A DNA stretch of 64,000 bases, from assembly GCA_905373475.1 (NCBI GenBank), contig CAJPTC010000003.1:1-64000 (forward strand). The letters are read 5' to 3'. This stretch comes from Bacteroidia bacterium (lineage in GTDB: Bacteria > Bacteroidota > Bacteroidia > Bacteroidales > CAJPTX01). Each line of letters begins with the position of its first letter. Positions within the stretch are counted from its first letter, which is position 1. Both the position numbers and the translations under genes were made by a program. The notes under the pieces were generated by a model, which saw only the letters and a list, made by a program, of their open reading frames with translations, did no database searches and was not told where the DNA came from. Below, one piece after another: positions 18,693-27,998 of the stretch.

Positions 18693-19619
18693 CTAAGTAA
18701 ATCTTCCGCGTGGGTGACAATCTTCAAGAGTCTTGCGGAGGTGCTCGCGCGATAGGTGGGTGTAGATCTCGGTGGTGATAATAGATGTATGCCCCAGCAT
18801 GGCTTGCACTACGCGCAGATCTGCCCCCCCCAGCACTAAAGCTGTAGCGAACGAATGGCGCAGGGTATGCGGGCTTATTACCTTATGAATTCCTGCCTCT
18901 TCGGCTAATTTCTTTACGATTTTGAATACACTGATACGACTCAACCCTGTTCCCCGTAGATTGAGGAACAGGGTCGGTTCGCATTCTCTTTTTATCCGCC
19001 ACGTGTTGCGCACCGCAAGATAATTCTCCAAATCGTGGAGTGCTTTTTCGCCTATGGGCACAAAACGTTCCTTTTGCCCTTTTCCGAACACTCGTACCAC
19101 TTGGTCGTCCCAATGGATGTGCGATAGTTCTAGCTCTGTAAGTTCTGAAACCCGTAGCCCGCAACTGAAAAGCGTTTCTATGATGGCAAGGTCGCGCACC
19201 CCCGCTTTGCTTTCAAGGTCGATGGCAGTTTCCATAGCGTCTACCTCTTCAATCGAAAGCACAGTAGGAAGGTGTTTTTCCAGCTGTGGGGCAGTGATGA
19301 GTTCTGTAGGGTCTCGGGTGATGAGTTCCTCTAGCAGGAGATAGCGAAAAAAGGAACGTATGCCCGAAATAACACGCTTTTGCGAACGTGCTCCTAGGTA
19401 TTTGTCGCGTCCAATCTCAAAAATGAGCTCTTCAATATCTGCTTGTTCTAATTCTGTGGGACGCTTTTTCAGAGTGTCAATCGAAAAGCTCCGCAGGAGG
19501 TTCACGTCGTGTATATAAGCCTCTATACTTGCTTCTGAGAGAGTACGCTCGAGGCGGAGATAAATCACATAGTCGTGTAGGGCGTTCTCCCAATGTTCTT
19601 CGGTAGTCAGTTCGTGCAT
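18693..19619 (-). CDS. xerD: Tyrosine recombinase XerD-like
   Basis: A 308-residue site-specific recombinase of XerC/XerD size; these resolve chromosome dimers at dif. Start ATG 19619 (MHELTTEEHWENAL) is preferred to an upstream frame to 19706, which would overlap the hmu terminator. The N-terminal SAM-like core-binding domain covers ~10-95, and the catalytic domain holds the Arg in CGLRVSELTEL, the Lys in FGKGQKERFVP, the HTLRHSFAT box, the LGH motif and the nucleophile Tyr in TEIYTHLSREHL. The wording of the end resembles XerD more than XerC. No dif-like site was recognised in the window. Confidence 0.92.
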   Translation of the reverse strand: MHELTTEEHWENALHDYVIYLRLERTLSEASIEAYIHDVNLLRSFSIDTLKKRPTELEQADIEELIFEIGRDKYLGARSQKRVISGIRSFFRYLLLEELITRDPTELITAPQLEKHLPTVLSIEEVDAMETAIDLESKAGVRDLAIIETLFSCGLRVSELTELELSHIHWDDQVVRVFGKGQKERFVPIGEKALHDLENYLAVRNTWRIKRECEPTLFLNLRGTGLSRISVFKIVKKLAEEAGIHKVISPHTLRHSFATALVLGGADLRVVQAMLGHTSIITTEIYTHLSREHLRKTLEDCHPRGRFT

Positions 19620-19676
19620 AAATGAGGTGCGGTGCTGGTAGGTTACTCTCTTTTTGGAAGTGCGTCTAAGATATAT

Positions 19677-19714
19677 AAAAAACGGAGCATCACGGCAATC
19701 CCGCAAATGCTCCG
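19677..19714 (-). terminator. Intrinsic terminator of the hmu operon
   Basis: Read on the minus strand, CGGAGCAT (19707-19714) pairs with ATGCTCCG (19683-19690), followed by six T (19677-19682). It lies 27 nt after hmuV and separates the operon from xerD. Confidence 0.85.
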
Positions 19715-19741
19715 CATCTATTTTGACCTACTATTTCTCGC

Positions 19742-20071
19742 TTACTCGGGAATATATACAATATCGCCGTTCTCTAGTTGGTAGGCTATACCTATTTTCT
19801 TTCCCTTTGCTTTGTTGCTTGTTTCGCTCTCTGCACTGGGCTTATACTTTTCAATCTTCTCGCCCTTTTTCATCAAGATCTCCATATCGTCTTTTCCAGG
19901 GTTCTTGACTATCGTGTAGTCCTCTTTTGAAAAGACCTCCGTCATGTTAAATTTGGTAACCAGAGCTACCATTAGCGCTACGGCAAATACCATAGCAATA
20001 TCGAACATGTTGGAAACGAGACTCGACGGATCGGGCTCTTCGTCAGAGAACCTACGCCTGTTGCTTCGCAT
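19742..20071 (-). CDS. hmuV: HmuV-like protein (DUF2149)
   Basis: A 109-residue protein of the DUF2149 family: one transmembrane helix near residues 23-42 (MFDIAMVFAVALMVALV) after a short Arg-rich cytosolic start, then a periplasmic tail with KNPGKDDMEILMKKGEKIEKY, a phrase typical of the family, and a final beta-like segment ending YQLENGDIVYIPE. It resembles an ExbD/TolR-type partner in topology. It overlaps hmuU by 20 bp and ends the operon. By context it forms, with HmuU, an energising module for haem uptake; that role is inference. Confidence 0.88.
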   Translation of the reverse strand: MRSNRRRFSDEEPDPSSLVSNMFDIAMVFAVALMVALVTKFNMTEVFSKEDYTIVKNPGKDDMEILMKKGEKIEKYKPSAESETSNKAKGKKIGIAYQLENGDIVYIPE

Positions 20072-20651
20072 CGTTCAACGTATCATTGATGTAGTCTAAC
20101 CAAATAAGATCGCGCTGATTGTAAGCACGAAGGGCTTGCAAAAGGAAGTACCCTACGCCAGATGTGAACATCCCTAGCACTGTAGTGGCAAATGCCACTT
20201 GCATGTTGTATGCCATTGAGGTTACATCGCCTGTACCAAGGGCTACCAGCGCTGGTCCCATAGGAATTAGTGTACCCATCAGACCAAGTATGGGACCGAA
20301 TTTCGTCAGGATTTTTGGGCGTGCTAATCGTTTCTCCAGTTCTAGCTCGTAGCAAGATATAAGATAACTGCGTTCCGCAGGCGATACCTCCAGCACATCG
20401 AGTGCCACCTTTTCAAAGGGAGTAGCCCGTTTTGCAGCTGTAAGGGTGTCGTGTAAGGGTTGAAGACCACTATACTTGATGGTACTGAAAAGAGGGGAGT
20501 ACTTTTTGAAGTGTACACGTTGACGTTGCCGCGTGCCCAGATAACCTCCCAGTAGAAGTAAAGAGAGGACGAAGAGTACAATGAGTCCGAGTATTACGGG
20601 GATAAGAAGCCCGTTCGAGACCCAAAACATGACATCAGTTATAAATTTCAT
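20052..20651 (-). CDS. hmuU: HmuU-like MotA/TolQ/ExbB proton channel
   Basis: A 199-residue inner-membrane protein of the MotA/TolQ/ExbB family with three transmembrane helices: near residues 15-40, then a pair at ~115-140 (GPILGLMGTLIPMGPALVAL) and ~150-175 (YNMQVAFATTVLGMFTSGVGYFLL). The family uses ion flow to drive TonB-like partners. In the hmu setting it probably pairs with the DUF2149 protein to energise HmuR or HmuS, but direct evidence is not visible. It begins 38 nt after hmuT and overlaps hmuV. Confidence 0.9.
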   Translation of the reverse strand: MKFITDVMFWVSNGLLIPVILGLIVLFVLSLLLLGGYLGTRQRQRVHFKKYSPLFSTIKYSGLQPLHDTLTAAKRATPFEKVALDVLEVSPAERSYLISCYELELEKRLARPKILTKFGPILGLMGTLIPMGPALVALGTGDVTSMAYNMQVAFATTVLGMFTSGVGYFLLQALRAYNQRDLIWLDYINDTLNDAKQQA

Positions 20652-20689
20652 CGTTTCGTATTTATCTCATCATATAAAAAGCGCGCTTT

Positions 20690-21397
20690 TTAGGAGTGCT
20701 TGAGTATCCGTTTAATCCCGTAACCTACCAATGCCACTACTGCAAAAGCGACCATAAGTACAGCGCTATGGAGCAATTCGCGTGGAAGGTCGCCTTGCGA
20801 AACACCGTGTACTAAACCTTCGGGCGTGAAAAGCATGGCGGTTATCACCAAAAGAAAAGTAACAAAGCTAAGAAGCATTGCCGTCTCCCGCGTAAGAGAA
20901 AGAAAACGACTAAAGTAGGGGGCTAACAATACTAGTAACATTACTCCCAATGCTAACGCTACGCTTACACCAACGAATGAGTAACCCGTAAGCAAGAAAA
21001 GCAACTCGACGCGAAAGTAAAAAAGCGCGGGGAAAATGAGAAGCGGAGGAAGAAAATAAGCGACTTTGTGAAGCGAATCAAATATAAGTTGTAGCAATCC
21101 GTAGTAACGTAACCGCGTATGCGATGGCCAACGGATGTCGTGGGAGGTCATGGCGAGAAAACTGAGTACCATATCGAGCATAACGAAGAGTGTAACATCG
21201 TTAAGCCATTTAATGGTATTAAGCGTCTCGTCTACCCACATTTTATTGATGGTGAGAGCAATGGGGTGTAATGCTAACACAAAGCCGCCGTAGAGTAGTG
21301 CGTGTACACAGCGCAACCACCACGAGCTGCGTTCGCCCTCTTCTACTAGCAGTTTTAATACTGCTAAAAAACTTAATAACAAAAAGACGTTTCCCAC
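20690..21397 (-). CDS. hmuT: HmuT-like integral membrane protein
   Basis: A 235-residue protein with about six or seven hydrophobic helices spread over its whole length and a short basic C-terminal end. No catalytic motif was seen. Its position between the chelatase-like hmuS and the ExbB-like hmuU matches hmuT of Porphyromonas gingivalis, from which the symbol is taken. Function in haem or iron handling is inferred from context only. Confidence 0.8.
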   Translation of the reverse strand: MGNVFLLLSFLAVLKLLVEEGERSSWWLRCVHALLYGGFVLALHPIALTINKMWVDETLNTIKWLNDVTLFVMLDMVLSFLAMTSHDIRWPSHTRLRYYGLLQLIFDSLHKVAYFLPPLLIFPALFYFRVELLFLLTGYSFVGVSVALALGVMLLVLLAPYFSRFLSLTRETAMLLSFVTFLLVITAMLFTPEGLVHGVSQGDLPRELLHSAVLMVAFAVVALVGYGIKRILKHS

Positions 21398-21421
21398 GGT
21401 AGAACTAATTTTTAGGGATTG

Positions 21422-21445
21422 AAAAAATAAGAGGGGACAGCCCCT
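21422..21445 (-). terminator. Terminator-like hairpin between hmuS and hmuT
   Basis: On the minus strand AGGGG-CTGT-CCCCT is followed by CTTATTTTTT. The stem is only 5 bp but GC-rich, so partial termination (attenuation of hmuTUV) is more likely than full stop. Confidence 0.55.
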
Positions 21446-21477
21446 TGTACAAGCGCTGCACCCTCCTCTATGTTGTT

Positions 21478-24400
21478 TTATTCGTTCTTTTTACGTCTGT
21501 AGCGACGTACCATCTGTATTGCCAAAAGTAGGACAATAACAGCCCCTGCAACGATAGTCCAAGGGAGTTTCGACGTCGTGCTACTGCTTGCACTCTCCGA
21601 AGCTTGTTTGCCGTCGTTTTCCTTTTTCAGCACCTTCGCATTGTTTGCATCTGCGCTTTGCGCCACTTCGCGTACTTCGTTGATGCTCTTCTTGTACTCC
21701 GACGCTTTCTCTGAACTTACGTTCTGTGCTATGAAGTCGTGCAGTTTCACATTACCACAGACCATACCACTACAACCAGCATTTGCCTTCTCGATCGAGG
21801 CGGTATGTACTTCCGCTATCTTCTGAGTTTGTTCGGGTGTCGCTTTCCACATTCCTTTGCGGATAGTTTCGAGCATAGTAGCGGTAAAGTCCTGTAGTGC
21901 AGCGGGATTCTCGCGCTCAAAGAACTCCTGAATGCCCAAATTCTTATCATCGAGAATGTAGGTATTGTAGATAGCCTCCCACAGCTCTTTGTCTATGGCA
22001 GAAGGTTTCATAACGTTCCAAGCGTAAGTATTGCGTACTATCTCGTCGAAGCCGTTAGCAGCATTAGCGCCACCCTTTACCATCTCCTTTATGTAAGTCG
22101 GGTTTAGGATCGTGGTACGCGCCTCTACACCAATTGATTGCTTAAGCTCTTGTGTACGGACACGACGACGGTTGCGAAGGTCGGAAAAATAACCTTCGGG
22201 GTCTTTCCCCGTTACTTCGCGCACAGCCAGCGTCATGCCTCCCATAAACTCATAGACATGGTCTAGACTGAGCGCTCCCCAAGTATTGCTCTGGCGAGGT
22301 TGTACGACAGCGTCGGTGTTTTGAATCGCTGCTTCAAACACACCCTGTGTAAACGCTTGCCAATTCTCGCGATCGCCGTACGCTGCCCCCATATTATTGA
22401 TGTACACCTCGGCAATCTCTTTACGTGTTTCCCAACTATCTCCGCTTTCCACCATGCCTTGTATGCCAGTGCCGTAAGCACCGTTAAGCCCACCAAAAAC
22501 GCGGTACTTGCTCAACTTACGCGCATCAACGGGCGCAACCCCTTTGTCTAAGAGCAGACGCTCTGCATCGTGTACCCCCTTCAATATTTGGTTCTGCTCT
22601 TCACTCTCGCCTTCAGCTTCGGCTGCCATATTTACTGCCTTTTGGATGAGGAAAAGACGACTTGCTGCCAAATCGCGGAACTGACCAGAGGTCTGAATAA
22701 GCACATCTACACGTCGACGACCGAGTTCCTCTAATGGAATCAGGCGAACGTCTTGTACACGTCCCATGCGGTCATAAACAGGTTCAGCTCCTAACAAATA
22801 GAATATCTCGGCAATCGTTGTCCCCTCGCTTTCAATAAAGCTACTACTCCAGAGGGTGAAACTTACCTTGCGAGGGAATTCGCCATTATTACGTTTCTGG
22901 TAGTCGGCAATTAGCTCCTCGGCTAGCTGTTTACCGTGCTCCCACGCATTTTTGGTAGGCGTGCGCTCGGCATCTATTGCAAAGAGATTGCGCCCAGTAG
23001 GCAGCACATCGGGACTGGATATAAAGTCGCCCCCAGCCGAGGTAGCGGTATAACCTCCTGCAAACGAATTTAATAGCGAGCGCATTTCAGCCTGTGGGCT
23101 TTCATGCAGAAGTTTATCATACACTTCTACTTTTGCTAGCGACTGACTGAGAAGATTTACTGCATCTGCCAAACGAATTTCTTCGGGGGTTGGTTCTTCT
23201 GCCGTAGTACTTCCTCCCATCCCTTCAGGTTTCTTGCTTCCCATTCCTGCTGGTGGCATTCCACTAGGATGTCCCGTAGGCATTCCCTCGGGTTTAGTTC
23301 CTCCCATTCCTTCGGGTTTCTTGTCTCCCATTCCTGCTGGTGGCATTCCACTAGGATGTCCCGTAGGCATTCCCTCGGATTTAGCTCCTCCCATTCCCGC
23401 TGGAGGCATTCCACCCTTACCAGACATTGCGCCCATGGCACTAGAAGGCATCCCTTTAGGCATACCCATCATGCCCATCATCCCCATTCCTTTTTCGTCT
23501 TGCGAGGCTTGCCACTCTGCAACACGTTTGGCAAGTGCAAGGTCTGATGATGTAACTCCAGCCTCACGCATCAAACCCTCAATAGATGCCTTTGGATTGC
23601 TTTGCATCTTGCGTACAAGGCGCTCGGCGGGCTTTAAGTAGTGTGTATCAAAGAAAGAGGTACTCTTAAGCTGCTGCGGAGTAACTTTACCACGACACAA
23701 TGCTATCTGCGACAAAGCGTATGCTACAGGATCTTCCGACATCAACAATACACTGGAAGAGATCTTAACCTCTGGAAACAGTTCGCCAGAAATGTAAGAC
23801 CCACCCACAATTTTTGCCGATGCTAATTCCTGTACAAAATCTGCCAATGCTTCAATTGCATCGCGCGAATAGGGCTGACCTGCTACTGTATCGAGCTTTA
23901 GATCTCGGTGATACCCTTCCTTTATGGCTATCTGCTTAATTTGTAACGAAAGCTGGTCGTCATCCTTTTCTTGTGCCAGATACTTGTCTGTAAGGCGTAG
24001 GAAATTGCCCACAGCGCCCTCTAGTTGCGTGGCTATGAAAGGCGGAGGTAAGTACGATACCAACTTCGCATAACTGCGGCGCTTAGCAATCATTCCTTCT
24101 CCCACATTGGCTGTGGTGTAGTAGTACACGTGCGGAAGATCGTAAACCAAACGGTCGGAGTAGTCCTGACTAGAGAGTGCTACTTGTTTTCCTTGAATGA
24201 ACTCTAAGCTGCCATGCGTACCGAAGTGCATCATAATGTCTGCCCCGAAACCATGGCGTGCCCACAGATAAGCCGCAATGAACGGATAAGCGGGAATACC
24301 CGCCGAGCCGTGTACCATTTTGAAGTCATTTACTCCAACACCTTGTGCAGGCTGAGGGATAAGTACTACGTTCCCAAAACGAACTTTTGCCACACCGATG

Positions 24401-25863
24401 CATAGTGTACCATCTTTTTCCACCACTTGGTGCTCTCCAGGTGCTTCGCCGTACTTCTTGCGCAAACTATCTAGCTGCTGTGGGGTCATTACTTTTTGCA
24501 TCCAAGCTTTGAGCGAGTCGCCACGTACAAGTTCGGGGTAACCACTCAAGAGATATTTGCTAGACGAACCCTCTGCATAGCTATTAAACAGCGGTGCTTG
24601 GGTCATGAGTACTTTACCAAATTCAGCTGCCGTTGCGGGGAGTCCGTCTAGGTTGTACCCTTTGTTTTGCATCTCCTTCAAAACATTGTACAACGACTGT
24701 ATTACCTCTAGCCCTGAAGCTACAAGCGAGTTAGAACCTGGCCCCTTCAGGTAGTAGATAGCCACCCTTTTGTCCTTATTTGCCTTCCGCTGGAGGGTTA
24801 CATAGTTCCACATTGTTTGGGCGAAGGTCTCCATGCGGTCGGGAATAGTGATATTGTAGTTTACACCGTCCTCATCAGCGCGTTGTGCAATGATTACGTA
24901 GGGCATCAGTGCCCCGTCCATCTCGGGTGTTACCACACTCTGGCTCAGGAAACCGCCTATTATCCCATTCGGATCTGCCTCCCATTGTTCTTTCAGCGCA
25001 TTGATGGTAAGCGGTGCAAAAAGAGGTGTATTGTGGCTGGTAAACCATTGTCCGACAACCTTCGATGCTCCCATTACAAACCGCCCGTGAGGCATATACA
25101 CCACAAGGTCGGGGTTTATTTCCGTCAGGTACTCAAGACGTTTCTCAAGCGCATTGATGGGGTAAACATTAAACCCTACGCGTTCGAGCGAGGAGATAAT
25201 AGAATCCAAGTGTTCACGATCTGGACTGAACGGACCGCTGGCCATTCCCGTGAAGAATGCGAGCTTCGGAGCACCAGCACGGAAACCGTTCTTATTGTAG
25301 TACTCCTGAAATTCGTTTACTGTTAAGAAACCTTTATCGGCAAGGTTCTTAGCAAATAGACACTCGTCGGGATAATCTATCGGGTCTTTTATCTCTCCCT
25401 CGCGCAGTTCCTTATTCAGAATTTCGGCGCGGAAGTAATTCAACCCCGAACGTAAGTTCGTTGCACCTGCACTTAAGCCAGCATTTCGGAAATATTCCAG
25501 AAAACGATCGCGCTTTGCCGAATCTATATTGCTGATGTCATTTTCGGGTGTAGTGGTCATTATCGCCATATAGCGTATTCCCTTCGCATCGAGGGCTTTT
25601 ACGCGTTCGCGATCTTCGTCTGTCCACTTCAAGCCCATCCCAAAGGCGATAACGCCATCGTAGGAACTGAGGTCTTCGGTGTTATTAACCACGTGCAGAG
25701 TTACGTTCTTCTTGTCTATTGCCCGCATCATCCCCTTGCAGGTAGATTCGGGGTAATTTACCAACGCAATGCGTACGGGGCGCGGTCGGAAAAGGAATAC
25801 CACGATGCCTACTGCCACGACCACGACAAGCGCAATAAGCGCGATTAAGATTTTTTTCTTCAT
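21478..25863 (-). CDS. hmuS: HmuS, CobN/magnesium-chelatase-like membrane protein for haem handling
   Basis: A 1461-residue protein of the CobN/BchH family. CobN and BchH insert metal into tetrapyrroles; hmu-linked members are thought to act on haem, possibly removing iron. It has an N-terminal transmembrane helix (ALIALVVVVAVGIVVFLF) and a C-terminal one (VAGAVIVLLLAIQMV) followed by RRYRRKKNE, so the bulk is probably periplasmic and anchored at both ends. The CobN-like phrase GADIMMHFGTHGSLEFI contains the conserved HFGTHG motif. An unusual insert at about residues 793-880 is rich in Met, Gly and Pro with 29-residue repeats. Third gene of the hmu operon, 59 nt after hmuR. Confidence 0.93.
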   Translation of the reverse strand: MKKKILIALIALVVVVAVGIVVFLFRPRPVRIALVNYPESTCKGMMRAIDKKNVTLHVVNNTEDLSSYDGVIAFGMGLKWTDEDRERVKALDAKGIRYMAIMTTTPENDISNIDSAKRDRFLEYFRNAGLSAGATNLRSGLNYFRAEILNKELREGEIKDPIDYPDECLFAKNLADKGFLTVNEFQEYYNKNGFRAGAPKLAFFTGMASGPFSPDREHLDSIISSLERVGFNVYPINALEKRLEYLTEINPDLVVYMPHGRFVMGASKVVGQWFTSHNTPLFAPLTINALKEQWEADPNGIIGGFLSQSVVTPEMDGALMPYVIIAQRADEDGVNYNITIPDRMETFAQTMWNYVTLQRKANKDKRVAIYYLKGPGSNSLVASGLEVIQSLYNVLKEMQNKGYNLDGLPATAAEFGKVLMTQAPLFNSYAEGSSSKYLLSGYPELVRGDSLKAWMQKVMTPQQLDSLRKKYGEAPGEHQVVEKDGTLCIGVAKVRFGNVVLIPQPAQGVGVNDFKMVHGSAGIPAYPFIAAYLWARHGFGADIMMHFGTHGSLEFIQGKQVALSSQDYSDRLVYDLPHVYYYTTANVGEGMIAKRRSYAKLVSYLPPPFIATQLEGAVGNFLRLTDKYLAQEKDDDQLSLQIKQIAIKEGYHRDLKLDTVAGQPYSRDAIEALADFVQELASAKIVGGSYISGELFPEVKISSSVLLMSEDPVAYALSQIALCRGKVTPQQLKSTSFFDTHYLKPAERLVRKMQSNPKASIEGLMREAGVTSSDLALAKRVAEWQASQDEKGMGMMGMMGMPKGMPSSAMGAMSGKGGMPPAGMGGAKSEGMPTGHPSGMPPAGMGDKKPEGMGGTKPEGMPTGHPSGMPPAGMGSKKPEGMGGSTTAEEPTPEEIRLADAVNLLSQSLAKVEVYDKLLHESPQAEMRSLLNSFAGGYTATSAGGDFISSPDVLPTGRNLFAIDAERTPTKNAWEHGKQLAEELIADYQKRNNGEFPRKVSFTLWSSSFIESEGTTIAEIFYLLGAEPVYDRMGRVQDVRLIPLEELGRRRVDVLIQTSGQFRDLAASRLFLIQKAVNMAAEAEGESEEQNQILKGVHDAERLLLDKGVAPVDARKLSKYRVFGGLNGAYGTGIQGMVESGDSWETRKEIAEVYINNMGAAYGDRENWQAFTQGVFEAAIQNTDAVVQPRQSNTWGALSLDHVYEFMGGMTLAVREVTGKDPEGYFSDLRNRRRVRTQELKQSIGVEARTTILNPTYIKEMVKGGANAANGFDEIVRNTYAWNVMKPSAIDKELWEAIYNTYILDDKNLGIQEFFERENPAALQDFTATMLETIRKGMWKATPEQTQKIAEVHTASIEKANAGCSGMVCGNVKLHDFIAQNVSSEKASEYKKSINEVREVAQSADANNAKVLKKENDGKQASESASSSTTSKLPWTIVAGAVIVLLLAIQMVRRYRRKKNE
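23240..23413 (-). repeat. 87-bp tandem repeat within hmuS
   Basis: Two near-identical 87-bp units (23240-23326 and 23327-23413) encode a 29-residue repeat with the core MPTGHPSGMPPAGMG. The period is a multiple of three, so copy-number changes keep the frame. Shorter related segments continue towards 23480. Confidence 0.85.
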
Positions 25864-25922
25864 CTCTTGATTCTCATTATGACTAACTACACACGGTGTG
25901 CGTAGTTGTTCGCTTTTTAAGC

Positions 25923-27902
25923 TTAGTAGCGCAACGATAGAGCTACATAAAAACTACGACCAGGCGACAGTGACGTCACTACGCTTACTTGTTCCGACAC
26001 ATAGTTAAGCAAGTTTTCGCAGCCAAAGGTAAGCGTAGCATGGTTCTTCCAACTTGCGTAAAGGCTTGCGCGCAGCGTGTAGTAGGAAGGATAGTCGCGA
26101 TAAGCATACAAAAGGTCGGTATCCGAGGTGCGGAAAGCGGCATGCAGCGACCCATAAAAACGCCCCGATACATCTGTTCCTACGGCAAAATCCTTCTTGA
26201 AGGTATAACGATAGTTTACGGCTGCTGTGGCAGTGTGAGGACGCACTTGCGATACATCGAATGCATCGCCATTTTTATCCTTTACCTCGTATATGTCGTG
26301 CACGTAGGAGTGGTTTAGGCGCAGGTCTAGATTCGATAATACGTGATAAACCAGAATAGTTTGCACGCCTGCAATCCACGACGAACCGCTGTAGTTCAGA
26401 TACTTCAGATAGCGCGTCCCGCCTATTTCCAGCCATTCTTGTTCGATCCTGTTGCGGAATACGTTGTAGTAGAAAGTGCTACTAATATTGAACTTTCCGT
26501 ATGTAAATTCGGGGGATAGTGCAAACATGTTGCTTGTCTCGGGTTTTAGGTTCTCATTCCCTTGAATAACAAATCCGCCTCCCCCTGCATGTGTCCATTC
26601 CATAAACAACTCTTTGAGTGTAGGCGAGCGGAAACCTGTTGAAAAAGAGCCACGCACTGCAAAGTATTTTTCGCGCCACATAGCAGCAATACGTGGTGTA
26701 GCATACCCCCTGAACTGTGAATGAAGGTCGTATCGTACGCCACCTGTAAGTGTCAGTTTTTCGAGTGCACGCCACTCGGTCTGCAAATACCCCGTGTAGG
26801 TCGAAGCCGAACGATATTTACTCTGATCCTTAAAACGGTCGCCTTTTGTGCGTTCGTTTACCGACTCAAAGCCTAGGTTGAAGGTAGGAAGCCCTTCGCC
26901 CCATGGTTTGGCATTGAATTGGACACGCGAAGTGTGCGTAAGGTAACTATAAACGGGACGACGACCTTTCCGTGATCCGAGTTCCATGACCTCGTCGCGC
27001 GCATAACCATCGTGGTTATAGGCAATGTCCAGATTGTACGCATCGTTGAAACGATATTGCGCATTGCCCCCCACTTTGTAGAACTTATAGTGATTGTAAA
27101 AACCGTTTACTTCGCCGAACTGCTCGCGATTGTTGTAAGTACCATTCGCTTCCACCTTAAAGCGCCCCGTTGGGGTGGAATATCCGAGTTTTTGACCCAC
27201 ATTCCAAATCTCGTTGCCTGGTACTACTGCGGTGTCTCGTGCGTCTTTTATGCGTAAACCATACGTGTCTTGAAAAGACCATCCCCCCGTCGTGGTAGAT
27301 TGAAATCCTTTCTGCTTGATGCCAAAATAGCCATTGTGGCGCTGCACCATCTGGCTGTCATAAAGCCCTGTGTAGGAAGCTTCTACGGGACGTTTTGCCG
27401 TACGTGTTATAATATTGATTACTCCACCTATAGCATTTGAGCCATAGAGCGCCGAGGCAGAGCCTCGCACCATCTCAATGCGTTCGATATTGCTGGGGTC
27501 TATACGATTAAGGTCTACAGAGCTGGAGCCTTCGTTCGTAATACGCTCTCCGTCTACGAGGAATAGAACATAGTCTGCCGAAAGACCCTGTATCGAAAGG
27601 CGCTCTTGAGAGCCGTGTAGGCTGTATTCGATCCCAGGGAGTATAAACTCTATTACATCGACCATAGAGCGCGGATTTAGGCGTTGTATCTCTTCACTTC
27701 GTACGACATGTGTAATAACAGGCACATTGCGAAGGGGACGAAGCTGACGGTCGGAGGTAATGACCACATCGTCCATGTTTACCTCCTTCATAAGCGTTGT
27801 GTCTTGCTGTGTACTTACGCTAGGTTGCGATACTGAGCTCTGCCCAAGGGCAGAATTACAAAGCAAAAGGGCACAGACGAGGTAGAATATCTGTTTTCTC
27901 AT
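25923..27902 (-). CDS. hmuR: HmuR, TonB-dependent haem/haemoglobin receptor
   Basis: A 659-residue outer-membrane receptor. Signal peptide 1-20 (FYLVCALLLCNSALG), a TonB-box/plug region beginning near MDDVVITSDRQLRPL with plug motif VRGSASALYGSNAIGGVINIIT, and a beta-barrel to a C-terminal aromatic-rich strand ending SLRY. The family FRxP and NPxL boxes are seen as FRSPTLKELF and NENLKPE, with a His (WTHAGGGG) between them at the site where haem-receptor ligands occur. It takes haem from the HmuY haemophore or host haemoproteins into the periplasm. Second gene of the operon, 96 nt after hmuY, with a hairpin in that gap. Confidence 0.93.
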   Translation of the reverse strand: MRKQIFYLVCALLLCNSALGQSSVSQPSVSTQQDTTLMKEVNMDDVVITSDRQLRPLRNVPVITHVVRSEEIQRLNPRSMVDVIEFILPGIEYSLHGSQERLSIQGLSADYVLFLVDGERITNEGSSSVDLNRIDPSNIERIEMVRGSASALYGSNAIGGVINIITRTAKRPVEASYTGLYDSQMVQRHNGYFGIKQKGFQSTTTGGWSFQDTYGLRIKDARDTAVVPGNEIWNVGQKLGYSTPTGRFKVEANGTYNNREQFGEVNGFYNHYKFYKVGGNAQYRFNDAYNLDIAYNHDGYARDEVMELGSRKGRRPVYSYLTHTSRVQFNAKPWGEGLPTFNLGFESVNERTKGDRFKDQSKYRSASTYTGYLQTEWRALEKLTLTGGVRYDLHSQFRGYATPRIAAMWREKYFAVRGSFSTGFRSPTLKELFMEWTHAGGGGFVIQGNENLKPETSNMFALSPEFTYGKFNISSTFYYNVFRNRIEQEWLEIGGTRYLKYLNYSGSSWIAGVQTILVYHVLSNLDLRLNHSYVHDIYEVKDKNGDAFDVSQVRPHTATAAVNYRYTFKKDFAVGTDVSGRFYGSLHAAFRTSDTDLLYAYRDYPSYYTLRASLYASWKNHATLTFGCENLLNYVSEQVSVVTSLSPGRSFYVALSLRY

Positions 27903-27941
27903 CTATAATTTCCGTTTCAGACTAAAATGAAAAGCGAAAGC

Positions 27942-27966
27942 GTGACAAAACAAAATGTTTTGCCAC
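27942..27966 (-). terminator. Imperfect hairpin between hmuY and hmuR (possible attenuator)
   Basis: CAAAAC (27946-27951) pairs with GTTTTG (27957-27962) and, across one mismatch, GTG with CAC. Minus-strand sequence after it is T-rich but interrupted. It may lower hmuR relative to hmuY or stabilise the hmuY transcript. Confidence 0.4.
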
Positions 27967-27998
27967 ACTTTCTTTGTCAAAGTTCAAACGTGGTATTT

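Noticed and set aside
23157..23641. Overlapping long frames on both strands opposite the HmuS repeat
   Set aside because: They arise from the repetitive Met/Pro/Gly-rich coding sequence and have no signals of their own; HmuS is continuous in its frame.
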